A stretch of DNA of 64,000 nucleotides from Climacteris rufus (lineage: Eukaryota; Chordata; Aves; Passeriformes; Climacteridae), in the NCBI GenBank assembly GCA_013398175.1, contig VZRZ01006168.1, forward strand, positions 460-64,459. Direction: 5' to 3'. The notes beneath the pieces were generated by a model. That model saw only the letters and a program-made list of their open reading frames with translations, searched no databases and was not told where the DNA came from. The position numbers and the translations under genes are program-made. Shown here in pieces: positions 49,429 to 61,377 of the stretch. Position 1 is the stretch's first letter, and each line of letters opens with the position of its first letter.

Positions 49429-52400
49429 ATTTGTAAGTAACAAATCTCTTTTCCAGGTCACTAATAGTCTTCCTAAGAGTCTTTTCAAGCTGTGATCCAG
49501 TTCTCTTACAAGGAAAAGAATACTCCTGAATTTTTTACCGTACTCTACCTTTTAACTTTTGAGGCTTATTATCTTTCCACAAAACTCTTCTACATGCCTC
49601 AAAATTTCTTTGAAGATGGGAACACAGAACAAGTATCTGGAAAGTGCAATTTCTTTTCAACTTCAGAATGAACACAGAAAGAGATGTCTAATTACACTAA
49701 TTTGAATTCTCTTTCTTCCTGTACAGGAAGCAATGAATGAACCTGTTCTTTATCTCTTAGTTTGCTTTCAGATATAGTTTACTGATTTTTGAAAAAAAAC
49801 ATTCTGAGCAGAGCTCTAGTCTAGTTTAAATATTGATGAAAGATGGTGACCAGATTTTCTGTCAGTTAGTTTTATAAAAATGTTTATAATAAATTGTTAG
49901 CAATCATTAAATTAAATCATATTCTCAGATGATGTGGTATAGGTTTATGGATTTTTTCCTTTTTTTTAAATTTTATTTTAATGACATGCTATTAAAACAT
50001 TAAAAAAATTGTGAGTGCTGAAAGGTGTTAATGCCTTGCTGTTACACAGCAGTGTTTTCAGGAAAGTGTGAACTATGTTCATTTGCGATGTGTTGTTGGG
50101 TATTGTAACATAGGTGACATCAAGTGTAAGACTATTTATTAAATAATGACATTATATTGAACTTTTAGAACAGTATTTTACTGACTGTAGTTGTTGTCAA
50201 AATGTGCATGACTGTTTCTTGTAAAAAGAAATATATGGCAGTTGCATTTTAGAGTTTAGTTTGCTTCGGTTGTGATTTTTCCTTGTTTATGGTATGTAAT
50301 GAGATTTACATGGCCTTTGACAGTATATAGGACAAGTTTGTCCTGTGCTAAAAAGTAAAATTTGTGGCTAACAGGCAATATAGTTTCATCCACATTACAC
50401 ATAGAAAATATTAATGAGAAATGAGCTACAAGTTATTCCAGTTTTTTGGAAAAAGAATAAGATATTGTCTATGTTCCAGTGCAGATATTGTCTAAGCTCC
50501 TTATGGTTTTCTTTCCGTGAGTATATTGTGCTTAGTAAATTATTTTCAATATTTTCAATATTTTTAAATTATGACAGTGGATATTGTTGCAACAAGGTTA
50601 CAAGGAGCATAATGAGTTTCGGACCATTTGAGTATTTTCTAGAAAACAAATAATTCTTTTTTCTTTAATTAATTTTCTCATTTACTTTTTTAGAAAAGTT
50701 AAATACACCAGGATAATACTTACAGATTATTTAAGATGTGTCTGTTCCATATAACTACCAGACAGTTTATTTAGCAAGTTTCCCCAGAGTAATCTCTAAT
50801 TGCTTACCTGTAAGAAAATAATTTATTAAAATCTTATTGTTTTCTATTCATTTTTTATTCTTTGTGCCATGGAGAAAAATGAACTTGTTGTAAGTGAGGG
50901 GTTTTTTTAGATTTTAATTGATCAGTGCTCACCATGACTGCTATGCTAGAAATTTGAGTTGTGTAATAATTTAGACATGAATGGTACATTTTTAATTAAA
51001 CAAGTACATAAAAAGAAATAAATGAATAAATACACTGAGCTTGACAATAGAGAAAGACATATTGTACAACCAAAAGATAAAACACCTTTACTGATTACAA
51101 TTTTAGATGTTTTCATCAACACTTATTGAATGAAATAAGTGATTAAACATTTTCTGAAATATTAAGTGGCAAACTTGTTATATATTTGAATAACTTCATA
51201 TTCCTCTTTTTTCTCTTTTATTTTTCTCTAAATGCATAAATATGGGTTGACTGCAAATTAAATCATTTTACGAGATCATATAACATATTCTTGTTAGGAA
51301 AAACCGAATCCTAGATTTATTGCGTTAGCAAATACAATAAGCAAAAGACACTCTTGAAAATATTTTAAAAGAAATGTTTTCTTTCTCCCTCTTCTTTTAT
51401 TTAAGTCATTATTGGGTTTATTTTTAATTTTAATCTTCTGATATTTTTAAATTAACTTTTAAAGGAAAATGAAGGCTGAAAAATAGGACTCATAACTCAT
51501 TTTGTCAAGCTGATAAAAAATATACTTATAAATGAAAAGAAACAGCAAAAAATTATTACTTTTTTGATTGATGCATTACATTATGTTGTTCAGATACGTT
51601 GGGGTATAAAATAAATCTTACTCTTATAACTGCTCTGTTGGATATTATTATAAATTTCCTAATTTGAAATATATACAAGGTTTATACTACCAGGACTGTG
51701 ATTAGCACTTAACATACCAAGAAAATATGTTATTTTTGTACACTTTGAGATTTTCAGAAATGTAGAACGTGATTAACTAAACTTTTTGACAAATTAAGAT
51801 TCTTGTTTATGCTTTCATTTTTACAACAACCAAGATGAAGTGTTAAAATGCAATCATCTGATTTCACCATCTATTTTGCATACAGTTATATTCAAAATGA
51901 CAATACCAAAACCCAGTTAAAATCTTTATTGAAATGTTATTCTATATTTTGCTCTTGTCTGGTTCAGTAAGGAACAGCATTTTAATATGTTTTTTAAATG
52001 GTTACCAAGTTCAAAATTCATCATTCAGAGAAAATGAAAAAAAAATACTTCAAATCATGACCCTTATTTTACTTAACGAGCACACAAAATTTATTGATGC
52101 TGTACACTTTTGGTGGAGAGATGAAGACGTATTGAGTTTTACAACTGAATGTCACATGATAGCTCCGATTTTGTGCCATCAAGTCTGTTGGGAGTAGTCT
52201 TTCACATAAAACTTAAGACAAATTTCTAACTCCAGCATTATTATCCATGTTTACATGGATAACTACGCCCTTTGGCGTCACTGCTAACAAGGTCACTCAT
52301 TTCACATTAAGTTAAGCTGAATTTGAAATCAGAGCTGGGAACTTTTTTTGTCATTCTAAGCTATATATTTTTTTTTAATTACACTCATTAAAACCCTTGT

Positions 52401-52812
52401 TATAATAACGGTTAATCAAATTTATCTGATAAATGTAATTAATACCTTATTAAATTAATTACTATTGTAAAGCAAAGTTCAGCAAATAGTTTCTATTGAA
52501 TAACTTAGAAAGACTTTTATTTCTTGCTTTCAAAACTAGTTTGTCCTTTTCTTTGTTCATGGCTTCTTACAATATTGGTTGTAACAATTTTGCAATTGTC
52601 CAAAAAAAGTGTTGGTTTGAATTTCGGTTCATGACATAAATGTGCTATGATTTCTGTGCCTCAGAAAGATAACCTATCTGAGACACTCAGAAAACAGACA
52701 GAATTAAAATATTTTAGAAAGCAGGGAAAAAAATGTGATTTCTTTTAAACATAATACCCAAAAGAAACATTAAAAAAAGAGTTTTTTTAAAACTATCTTA
52801 TTTTTTTGTTCC
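49429..52812. other. AT-rich non-coding DNA
   Basis: No gene recognised. Two adjacent hairpins lie at 52241-52278. The remainder is low-complexity A/T with short ORFs. Confidence 0.45.
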
Positions 52813-52818
52813 AGTGGT

Positions 52819-53097
52819 TATGGCAGTGGGACGCAATGATACCAATAATGAGACAACACATGCCTTGGTTTGCAAGGGTCGAGAGCTAGCCAGCAGCAGC
52901 AGCCTGTTATTGTATTGTCCTTTTTTTATTACGGGAACCCAGGTATACAATTGGCTGGGTCCATCTTGCCCCAGTCCAAAACACATATCGTACAGAAGGA
53001 CAACAACAGGTGCTTATTTTATTATTTTCATACTTTCCATGTGGGAGAAGGATTTTTCTCACAAGCAGCCCCAGGCAGAAAGCCTTGGGCCACTACA
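52819..53097 (-). mobile_element. solo LTR, ERV family A, with exact 6-bp duplication
   Basis: 279 bp, flanked by AGTGGT at 52813-52818 and 53098-53103. It is the same family and orientation as 6095-6363. On the minus strand the AATACAATAACAGG block corresponds to the polyadenylation region of the relative. Its left terminal dinucleotide is TA where TG is expected, a single change. The 6-bp duplication fits class-II (ERVK-like) integration. No internal sequence remains. Confidence 0.8.
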
Positions 53098-53103
53098 AGT
53101 GGT

Positions 53104-53459
53104 CTCTATTTTTTTAAGAAATTCTTGATTAACTTAAGATTCTACTTTGTGGCACAGTGACAGAGTTGTGTCTTAATATGTTTCCATACTTGTGCATGAT
53201 CTTGAATGCTAATATTGAGTTATGGATTGTTTATGAAGACTTACAGATAGGTATTTCTGACACTTAAATTCCATCTCTCCCTACATATAAGAAGCATAGG
53301 TTCTAATCCTGAAAAGCAATTTGATAAATTTGAAAATGTTAGTGTTTCTTTCCAATGGCCTTGACAGAATTTACGAGATATGATGGGACTACAGTGAGGC
53401 AATCTCAAATGAATGCCCCATCTGTCTACCAGAAACACCAGGGTATTAAGCTAAACACA
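53104..53459. other. non-coding spacer
   Basis: 356 bp between two solo LTRs. Nothing recognised. Confidence 0.5.
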
Positions 53460-53465
53460 GGTGAG

Positions 53466-54136
53466 TGTTGTGCTGACTGCCAGCCGCCTGGTGGCCCGGC
53501 AGGCAACAAGTTCTGATGCCCCAGCAGCGTAGCAATCAGAGTCCTGTCTGCAGCTGTCGGTGCTGCCTGCAAGTAGCTCAGGGTAAGGCTGGCTGCTGCA
53601 AGGTGTTGCTAGGCAACAGGCGAGGGTAAAGGAAGAAAGAGGGACTCTTTCCTTGTCTGTAATCCCAACTTTATTCCAACCCCGAGAGGCAGAGTTCCAG
53701 GCAAAAGGGGGGAACAAAGGAGAAGAGCCCTGGGGAGCAGTTACAGCCCCCTTTTGAAATGGGGCAGAGAAGGGGAGGAACAAAGGGGTAAACCAATAAG
53801 GGAATGATGAGGAGTGGCAGGGAACAAATCACAAAGGGTTAGAGGAGGAACATATTTGAATCAACCAATGGGGAACAGAACTGAACAGAACTTTCAGGAG
53901 CTCAATACATAAGCAATGAAAGACATGAATAAACATAGGAGTCTAAACCAATAGCATTACGGGAACAGAGAGGTTTCTAGAAGGAGAGGAGGAGATGCTG
54001 CTAGATGGACACCCAGTGGGGAGTAGCCTTAAACCTTGGTCTCGCCCTTGGATCCACCCTCAGGGTCAGAGTCCTGGGTGGGGAAATCCACCACCTGGTG
54101 TCATTCAGCCCCAAGGTGAGTTGGGTCACTGCAACA
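53466..54136 (-). mobile_element. 671-bp solo LTR with exact 6-bp duplication
   Basis: It begins TGTTGTGCTGAC, ends GGTCACTGCAACA, and is flanked by GGTGAG at 53460-53465 and 54137-54142. On the minus strand GGAATAAAGTTGGG supplies a poly(A) signal near 53673, so the element points left. The left 170 bp (U5 side) is GC-rich with GCCTGGTGGCCCGGCAGGC-like inverted repeats. It is unrelated to the LTR 360 bp to its left. The exact duplication and few CpG losses suggest a fairly recent insertion. Confidence 0.85.
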
Positions 54137-54142
54137 GGTGAG

Positions 54143-54620
54143 AGAGGCAATTGCTGTTGTACAGACACATGCCCTATTCTGCATGCATTTTTGATTAACA
54201 AGTTAAAAACAACCTGTACAACCCCTGATATAAAGAAAAGTATATAGTTTGAAGACAAAAGGTTATGACAGTGATACTGTTGACAGTTTTTATTGTACTT
54301 TCTCTATTTCTTTAATAAAGTTTGTATATTGATGTATAGAGTTTATTAGCTTCCATAAAGAAGTGAAATAGCTGAAAGAGAAGAGTGTAGAGCTACAATG
54401 AGCTAGATGAGATCAAGACAGCAGAAATGACAGACAAGAGCAATGGGTAAGGGGAAGATTTAATACAAAGTTTTGTGGAAATACGAAACCAGAAAAGGTT
54501 GCAAAGAGGTGTGGAGAAAAGGCAATAGGAAAAGGGAGCGTACATGAAAATGATGGATGAGAGAAAAAAAAATTAAGTGAGAAAGCTTAGTTAAAGACAA
54601 AAATAAAAGACAATCTACAC
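54143..54620. other. non-coding DNA
   Basis: AT-rich and purine-rich on the + strand. Nothing recognised. Confidence 0.45.
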
Positions 54621-54621
54621 T

Positions 54622-55313
54622 TAAGAATGTCATGCAGCACTGCATGCTTGGGGAAGAGTGGCTGAAAAGCCACCCAGCAAAAAAGGCTGGTCTAAAGCAG
54701 TGGAACATGAGCCTGTGTGTGCCCAAGTGGCCAAGAAGGCCACTGCCATCCTGGCATGTATCAGAAATAGTGTGGCCAGCAGGACTAAGGAAGCGATTGT
54801 CCCTCTGTACTTGGCACTGGAGAGGCTGCACATCAAATTCTGTCTTCATTTCTGGGCCTCTCACTACAAAAAAGACATTGGGGTGCTGGAGCACATCCAC
54901 AAGCTGGTGAAGGGCCTAGAACACAACTCCTATGAGGAGCTGCTGAGGGAGGTGGGGGTGTTTAGCCTGGAGAAAAGGACACTCAGGGGAGACCTTATCA
55001 CTCTCTACAATTCCCTGAAAGAAGGTAGGAGCCAGGTGGGGTTGTTCTCTCCTCTCAGGCAACTGGAGACATAGCCTCAAACTGTGTCAGGTGAGGTTTA
55101 TGTTGGACATCAGGAAGAATTTTTTCCACTGAAAGGTTGGCTATGCATTGGAACAGACTGCTCAAGAAGGTGGTAGAGTCACTGTCCCCGAAGGTGTTCA
55201 AAAAATTACTCAACATGCTACTTAGTGCTATGGTTGAGTTGAAAAGGTGATGATTGGTCAAAGATAGGACTTGATGATCTTGGAGGTCTTTGCCAACCTT
55301 AATGATTCTTAGA
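54622..55313 (+). mobile_element. CR1 LINE 3' fragment with partly open RT C-terminus
   Basis: A 690-bp truncated CR1. A frame open from 54658 to 55074 covers the RT C-terminal region, with AKKATAILACIRNSVASRTKE followed by the DIGVLEHIHKL and FSLEKRTLRGDLI blocks. The 3' UTR follows, with the GTGCTATGGTTGAGTTGA stretch and a short TAATGATTCTTAG tail. The 417-nt open stretch is longer than in the other CR1 copies here, so this is a younger copy, but the catalytic part is absent. Confidence 0.9.
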
Positions 55314-56753
55314 CCCTGGGATTTTCTGTGATTTTCTTTCTTTATTCACTAATCTCTTGTCATTTCCTAGGAAAGGCTCGTTTTTTTCCCCCTAAAATTT
55401 GTCACTTCATTAATATAGCTAAGGCATGATTACACAGCATGTGTTAGTTCTTTTCTAGTGCAACAAGAAATAAATTTAATAGAATTGCTAACAGCATTTT
55501 CTATAACTTGCTTTCTCTCCTTCAGTCCTTCGTCTACCTCCCTTTTTCTTTCGCTTTTTTTTTTTTTTTTTTTTTTTTTTACAGTAATTTNTTTTTTTTT
55601 TTTTTTTTGTTACAGTAATTGCTGTCTGAGCCTCAAAGGCTAAAAATCGTTTTTCATCTCATGCGTGAAGAATTTTAGTCTGATTGATGACAGCTATGGA
55701 ACCTTTCCTTAGTCACTAAGCTGCACTAATTTGCAAGCTAAAACAATATTAGCAAATTGTTAATGATCCATGAAACTGCTGCAGCAGCCTTAAATGTTAT
55801 GCTCAGAACTTTCTTACAACTAAAGCAGCTTACCTAAATTCCCACGATGGACACAAAATGAGATAGCATTTACAAAACAACAACAGTAACAACACAAATA
55901 ATAATTGTGCAAGTGACAGGCTTAGCTAATGCAGTACATTAGTGTGAATAATTTGTATTGAGAGCATGTGAACAATTAACATTAAAACCCAGACCCAGTT
56001 TGCAGCAGTTTGAATTCAATTTTCACATTGAGCTAAAGCTGATGCGCACATTTGCTATCTGCACTTAATGGCTGTAATTTTGTTTTATTTCTATCACTGT
56101 GTGGCTGGCTTTTAAAATGAACTGGAAATCTTAAAAAAGAAAACCAAGTTAATTTTGGAGAAAACTGTGAGTATCACATTGCATATTGAAAAAAGAGGAT
56201 TTTTTTCCCCTAAATGAAGCCCAAAATGCTGTTTGATTATTTATTTTTTAAGTGTTTTGAGAAATTCTGTTGAATGAGCAATATTCAAGCTGTTTCATTT
56301 TATCAGAACACATGGCAGGCTGGTTCCCAGTCAACGTCAGTGTACAAGAAAACATACTTTATTTTCAGCTATGTATTTGCCATCAACAAAAAGGGACTTA
56401 TAAAGGAGTATGGCCTTGTTTAGCACCTGTGTGAATCACTACAGCTAACAGGAAGAGTTTAACCAAAAGCAGTGCTCTTTCCCTGGTCACATGAAATTTG
56501 TGTGTGCATGTGCACCCGTGTTTGTGCACACGTAAAGTGATTTATAAAGCATATTGTTAGTGTGTCTCATGTACAAATTTAAACATTATTTCAAAAATCA
56601 AAGTGGTGCAATGTCAAGCCATTCTAAAACACAGAAAAAAAGTCTAATCCATAAAAAAGAGAAAAGTTATTATAGAGAAAAAAACCCCCACAGATATCTC
56701 TGGATTTCAAATAATTGAGACTTAAAGTTCAGCAGGGAGACTCATAATTGTAA
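55314..56753. other. AT-rich DNA with poly-T assembly scar
   Basis: A long T-run with one N lies at 55555-55608. The stretch 55660-56140 is unique sequence of balanced complexity with many TAAT and AACAAT words, and could be conserved non-coding DNA (see findings). No gene recognised. Confidence 0.4.
55591..55591. other. single N inside a poly-T run
   Basis: The N is bracketed by T-runs, and the word TACAGTAATT occurs on both sides (55580-55589 and 55611-55620), which points to a mis-joined homopolymer. Confidence 0.8.
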
Positions 56754-56759
56754 CTTCAT

Positions 56760-57081
56760 TGTTGCCCTGACTTTTGCAGTTCTGGATGTTATCATTCTTT
56801 TGTAGCTAGTTTCTCACATTCTTCTATGTAAACATAGCCATGTTATTGTAATGGTATCTTATAATTTACATTCCTTTGTCCTGGGCACAGAAGTTTGATG
56901 GACATTTCCTTTGACCACTGTGGTTGAGGGACGACGGACTCATTTCTCCAATAAACAATGATTTCTAAATGCATATATAATAAACAAGGCGGGTCTTGCT
57001 CGCCCCCTTCCTTCTCTCTTTCCTCCTTGCTGCTAACAGGTGTCCCTTGTCTCTTTCTTCCTTTGTGTCGTTACTGCGACA
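56760..57081 (+). mobile_element. solo LTR, same family as 258-564, exact 6-bp duplication
   Basis: 322 bp from TGTTGCCC to TGCGACA, flanked by CTTCAT at 56754-56759 and 57082-57087. It has TATATAA followed by AATAAA near 56985-56995 and a GGCG...CGCC hairpin after it. The exact duplication confirms both ends of this LTR family and so also fixes the ends of the LTR at 258-564. A 6-bp duplication is usual for class-II ERVs. Confidence 0.9.
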
Positions 57082-57087
57082 CTTCAT

Positions 57088-59885
57088 AATCTGTTAACCA
57101 GAGCCAATCTGTGTAATTTAATTTTATCCTTTCTACAACAGTGGAGTAAGGACTTACCAATATTTCTCAAACATGATGCATTATTTTGTGTCAACTCTGT
57201 TGCATTTTATTGTATGTAGTAATGATGTTGTTTTTAATTAAGTTCTGTGTCAGGAAATTTTAAAAAAATTTACCTCCTAAGCTGATGTCTTCTGAACAAA
57301 TGTATACAGAGGTTGTACCATTCCAGAAGACATAAAAACCCAAACAGAAACTAGATGAAGCTGAGAGCATAGAGGATAATAAGAGCTGATGAAATATTAC
57401 ATGTTCATCTAGATGATCTTTTGTACCGCAATCCTTTTTAACTGATGGAACAAATATTTCCAAGTAGCACTCAACCTTTTTTGGTCATTTTCAGCTCCAG
57501 AGTTTCAAGGTCACAGTGAACAATGGTTTTAGACTCCTGAACACAATACATTACATTTATTGCTCTTGTGCAATTGTAGGTTCTGTAGCAAAATATTTTT
57601 ATGTGGTTCCAGAAACAAAAAGTACATTAACAGGATGTATGAATTCTCTATTAATTTTTTGTTTGTTTGTTTTAGTTTTTGTCTAATTCCTCAGCTTATA
57701 AAACATCAATATAGTCTGAAGCAATGATTTTGTTTATTTTCATTGAAGGTAATAGTTTATTTTACTGCATTTTTTTCCTTTATAATCATCCTTCTACAGC
57801 AGTTTCTTTCCATCTGAAGTTAAGGAAAAGGTGAACTAAAAAATATTTGAGGATTAAATAATTTAATATTTTATTGGAAAAAAAAAGTTTAGAGGTTAGT
57901 CATTTTGAAACATCAGGGCAGTCAGTGAGGCCTTTCTGTCTTGTTAAGGAAACATTTCCTCCAACATACTATTTGAAGTCATGTGAAGTCTCTGGATTTT
58001 TCTATGCAAGATTTCTATGCAAGCCTGTCACAGGCTCTGACATAGACCTTGAGAAGCAGTTTTGAATAAGCATGGAGACAGCTACATAAAGAGCAATAAA
58101 CTCTAAAACAACTTATGAGCATGGACAGATGTCATAAGGAAAGATTGCAACAGTTTTTTGGGTTTTTGAATGTTGGGTTGGTTTTTTTAATATATTATAA
58201 TTGATTTTATATTATACCATCACCACCACATTCTCATGTACAAGTTACAAGGTGCCTTATGGTCCCAGTGACTCATCACAAAATGTGTTCTGAATTTTTT
58301 TTTCCCTAAATAAAAATGCTACTATGTTAACACAAAAGGATAGCAAAATTGCAACAGTAGAGTTATTCAAAAATTGTGAGAACAATATAACTGTGACAAA
58401 TTAAAAAACAATCTCTAAGTAATTTTTTATTTTCCACTTTTTGCTTTGATTGAGGAGGAAGGAGAAAAGAAAAATTAAAATTTTGATGTAATGTTATCTT
58501 TTCTACATACTTTGAGATGATAAGGATATAATAAACCAGTTTTACCTAAATAATTACAAGATTTTTTAGGATACACTGTGACCTCTGTATGCCATTTCTC
58601 AGGGAATTGTTTCTATAAGTAAACTGAAGATTTTATTCTCAAAGTTTACAACATACAAGTATACTGTAAAACCAGAAATGCAGTGCTTCTCATAAATATC
58701 CTTCAGTAAGTTTAACAATGCATTTGGCAGCAAATAACGTTTGGAACCTAATCTCCAGGTCCTTTTTAAAGGCCAGTTTTCTTATGGTTGAATAAATGCT
58801 TCTCTCAGCATTTCAAAACAGTTTCAGCAGAAGTTCCTCCAAAAGGCAGGATTCCTCTAAAAATCTTGAACTTGCTATTATATAAGGTAATGTCTTGATT
58901 CTTCTGTTTTTCTAGATCCATAATTTTTTTCTAAATGAAGTATAGCAAAACCTTTACATGTATTTTTAAAATCTTACAGTAGTTGTAATGTTTGCTGGAG
59001 CCTGGCACCTTTTATGAAATTTTGAGAAAATATTCCTTTTATTTTCAAGGTCACAAGGTTTCATCAAATGTCTGCCCCGGTTCCTAGACTGTTTTGAACT
59101 TTTGAACAAAGTCCAGGAGAACATTTATAAAGACTCATCCATCAATTGTTCAAAAACATGAAATTAAAAAAAAAAAAAACTAGGAAAAAGAAAAAAGTGG
59201 AGAAAAGTTTTTTTTTTATTAGGTATGTATAAAAGTTTCTGCACAGCTCCACTAGGGCTGTAATTCCCTGATTTAGCAATGTACTATTTGTGATAGTGAT
59301 CTTTCATTGTGACTAATATGCTGCTTACCAAAGTGCTGCAATGCCATCAGTCACTTTGTAGTTTCCAAAGACAAAACAAATTAGAAAACTTTCTTTAAAC
59401 CATAACTCTATGAAAGTATGAAGTTGGTGGATCTGCTTTATAAAAATGCATTTTTTAATTGTTACTCTACACTAGTATAGATGAAAGATTCTTGAGTTTT
59501 ATTTTGTGTTTTATATTTAGGGGAAAAAAGTAAGTCAAATTAGAGTTAAGTGAAAATTTGATTTGTTGGAAGAGCATGGAAAAATTACAATGAGTTTCTT
59601 AATCAAGTTTAGCCAGAACCCAATCACTCCAAGATTACTTTTGAGTGTGCAGCTCAAATTATCTGTGGAACTATGAGTTTCATGAGGGTCAAACACTCCC
59701 AGGATTCATTCAGGAACAAGATGACATCATATGATCCATTGCGTTAAACTGCTCTGGCTAAATTATTCCTCTATGTTCAACTTGGCTTTGAGACACATTT
59801 TAGAAATATCACTGACATTTTCGTGCGTTGAAAGTAACTCATGAAAAAAAAAATTATCGGAATATTTATGATTGAGATAAAGGAT
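57088..59885. other. AT-rich non-coding DNA
   Basis: Nothing recognised. Confidence 0.45.
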
Positions 59886-59886
59886 T

Positions 59887-61376
59887 TGTGGGATAAATAT
59901 TTGAGGCAAACACCAGGCTTAGTTTAAAACTATAAACTACTTTTATTAACAAAATTAGGAAAAAGGTTTAAGTAACAAAATAAGTATAAAGCACTTTCAT
60001 TTTCTTCCTTCCCATCCACAGTTCCCATTTCTTTACCAAACACGTAGGGATACACACATGGAGGAGATTTTCTTTGTTATGGAATGCCTTTTCCTGCAGG
60101 GAATATAATGTTTACCGTGTTTTAACAGTGCACGAGGTAGCATCGCGCCCGAGCTGCTACCATGCAAAAACCCTCCCACAAATCAATGCAATTATACTAA
60201 GAACTGATTCTGTTGTGGACCAGAAGATCATGGAGTATAATTTTAAGGATGAAATTTCTCTAATATCGGAAACAAAGGTTCTCTTTTTGTCTCTTTTCTT
60301 CTATTTCTAGTATTAAGAGTTTTTGTTTTCTAAGTCTCCCATTTGCTCAGTACGTCTCCTGCTCTTTTCATTTCCCCCCATGCATCTCATGAATTATAGG
60401 GAAAAGCAGTTTAATTTACTGTAATTTTAGCATGGCCTGTAGAAAAGGATTCAGTTCTAACATCTGAGTCTCTCCTCCCCGTCCTTCTTTATTGAATATG
60501 GCGTCCGCCATGTAGTCCTTCTTTTACAATCACTTTTTTTTTTTTGCTCCAAACCAAAGGGAGAAAATAAACGGGAAAGAACTCGTTGCCCAAATCACTA
60601 AAGTTAATAAGTTTTTACCAGTCTAGGAGAAGCTTCCACGAGATCTTTGCAGGGTTGAGAAAAAGTCAATTCAATTCAGACTTTATGTCGGGGAATTGCT
60701 CCTTGCTTTTGCTGCCGTTCACATGGCCTTCCGCCGTCGCCATGTGGCAGTGTTCATAGCTGCAAGTGTTACCAGCATCGTGCCGGGCACCGAGAGGGTT
60801 CTGCTGCCNNNNNNNNNNNNNNNNNNNNNNNNNNNNNNNNNNNNNNNNNNNNNNNNNNNNNNNNNNNNNNNNNNNNNNNNNNNNNNNNNNNNNNNNNNNN
60901 NNNNNNNNNNNNNNNNNNNNTTTTTTGACTCTGGTGTGGTGGCCATGGCTCCAGCTGCAGCAAGCTCTGGTCCTGTTTCATTCTGGCCTGGCAGGGCCCA
61001 GCCACGCGGCTTTTTGCACTGCACAGCCCGGCCCAGCCCAGCCCAGCCCAGTGGGGGGCCCGGCCCAGTTTCACACCGCCTCGGCCCAGCGTTTCTCTTC
61101 CCCATAGCACAGGAAACAGAAGATTTTAAATGCCTTCTCCCGGATGTGTCATCACAAAAAAGCAAAACCTGAGCCATTTATTGGGTTTGGGGTACTGAGC
61201 CATTTATTGGGTTTTGGAACTCCACTCCTGTGGAGTTCTACAGGACTAGCTCTTTTGTCAAGAACCAGCCCTAGGGCTCCGCGCGTCCCCTTCCTGGCAG
61301 TTTCAAAGGAAACAATAGCTTGTGCAAACCAGCACAGACATCCTGGAATGGTATAAATTTATCTCTAAATGTGTCC
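59887..61376 (-). mobile_element. CpG-rich, LTR-like repeat block with assembly gap
   Basis: This stretch differs from the surrounding DNA. It contains frequent CpG, a GC-rich CAGCC tandem run (61025-61070), short hairpins (60136-60161, 61217-61238) and minus-strand AATAAA signals, two of them in a 26-bp tandem duplication at 61169-61214. These fit one or more minus-strand ERV LTRs. I could not find matching ends or a duplication, so the number and borders of elements are uncertain. Frames reading through the gap are not meaningful. Confidence 0.35.
60809..60920. other. assembly gap of 112 N
   Basis: A run of N between GC-rich flanks. The true length is unknown. Confidence 0.99.
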
Positions 61377-61377
61377 A

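Noticed and set aside
60131..60165. GAGGTAGCA...TGCTACC as a let-7-like microRNA
   Set aside because: Only six or seven seed-like bases agree and the stem is far too short for a precursor.
60696..61177. Long ORFs on both strands across the N gap
   Set aside because: Continuity depends on unknown bases, and both strands are equally open, as expected in GC-rich DNA.
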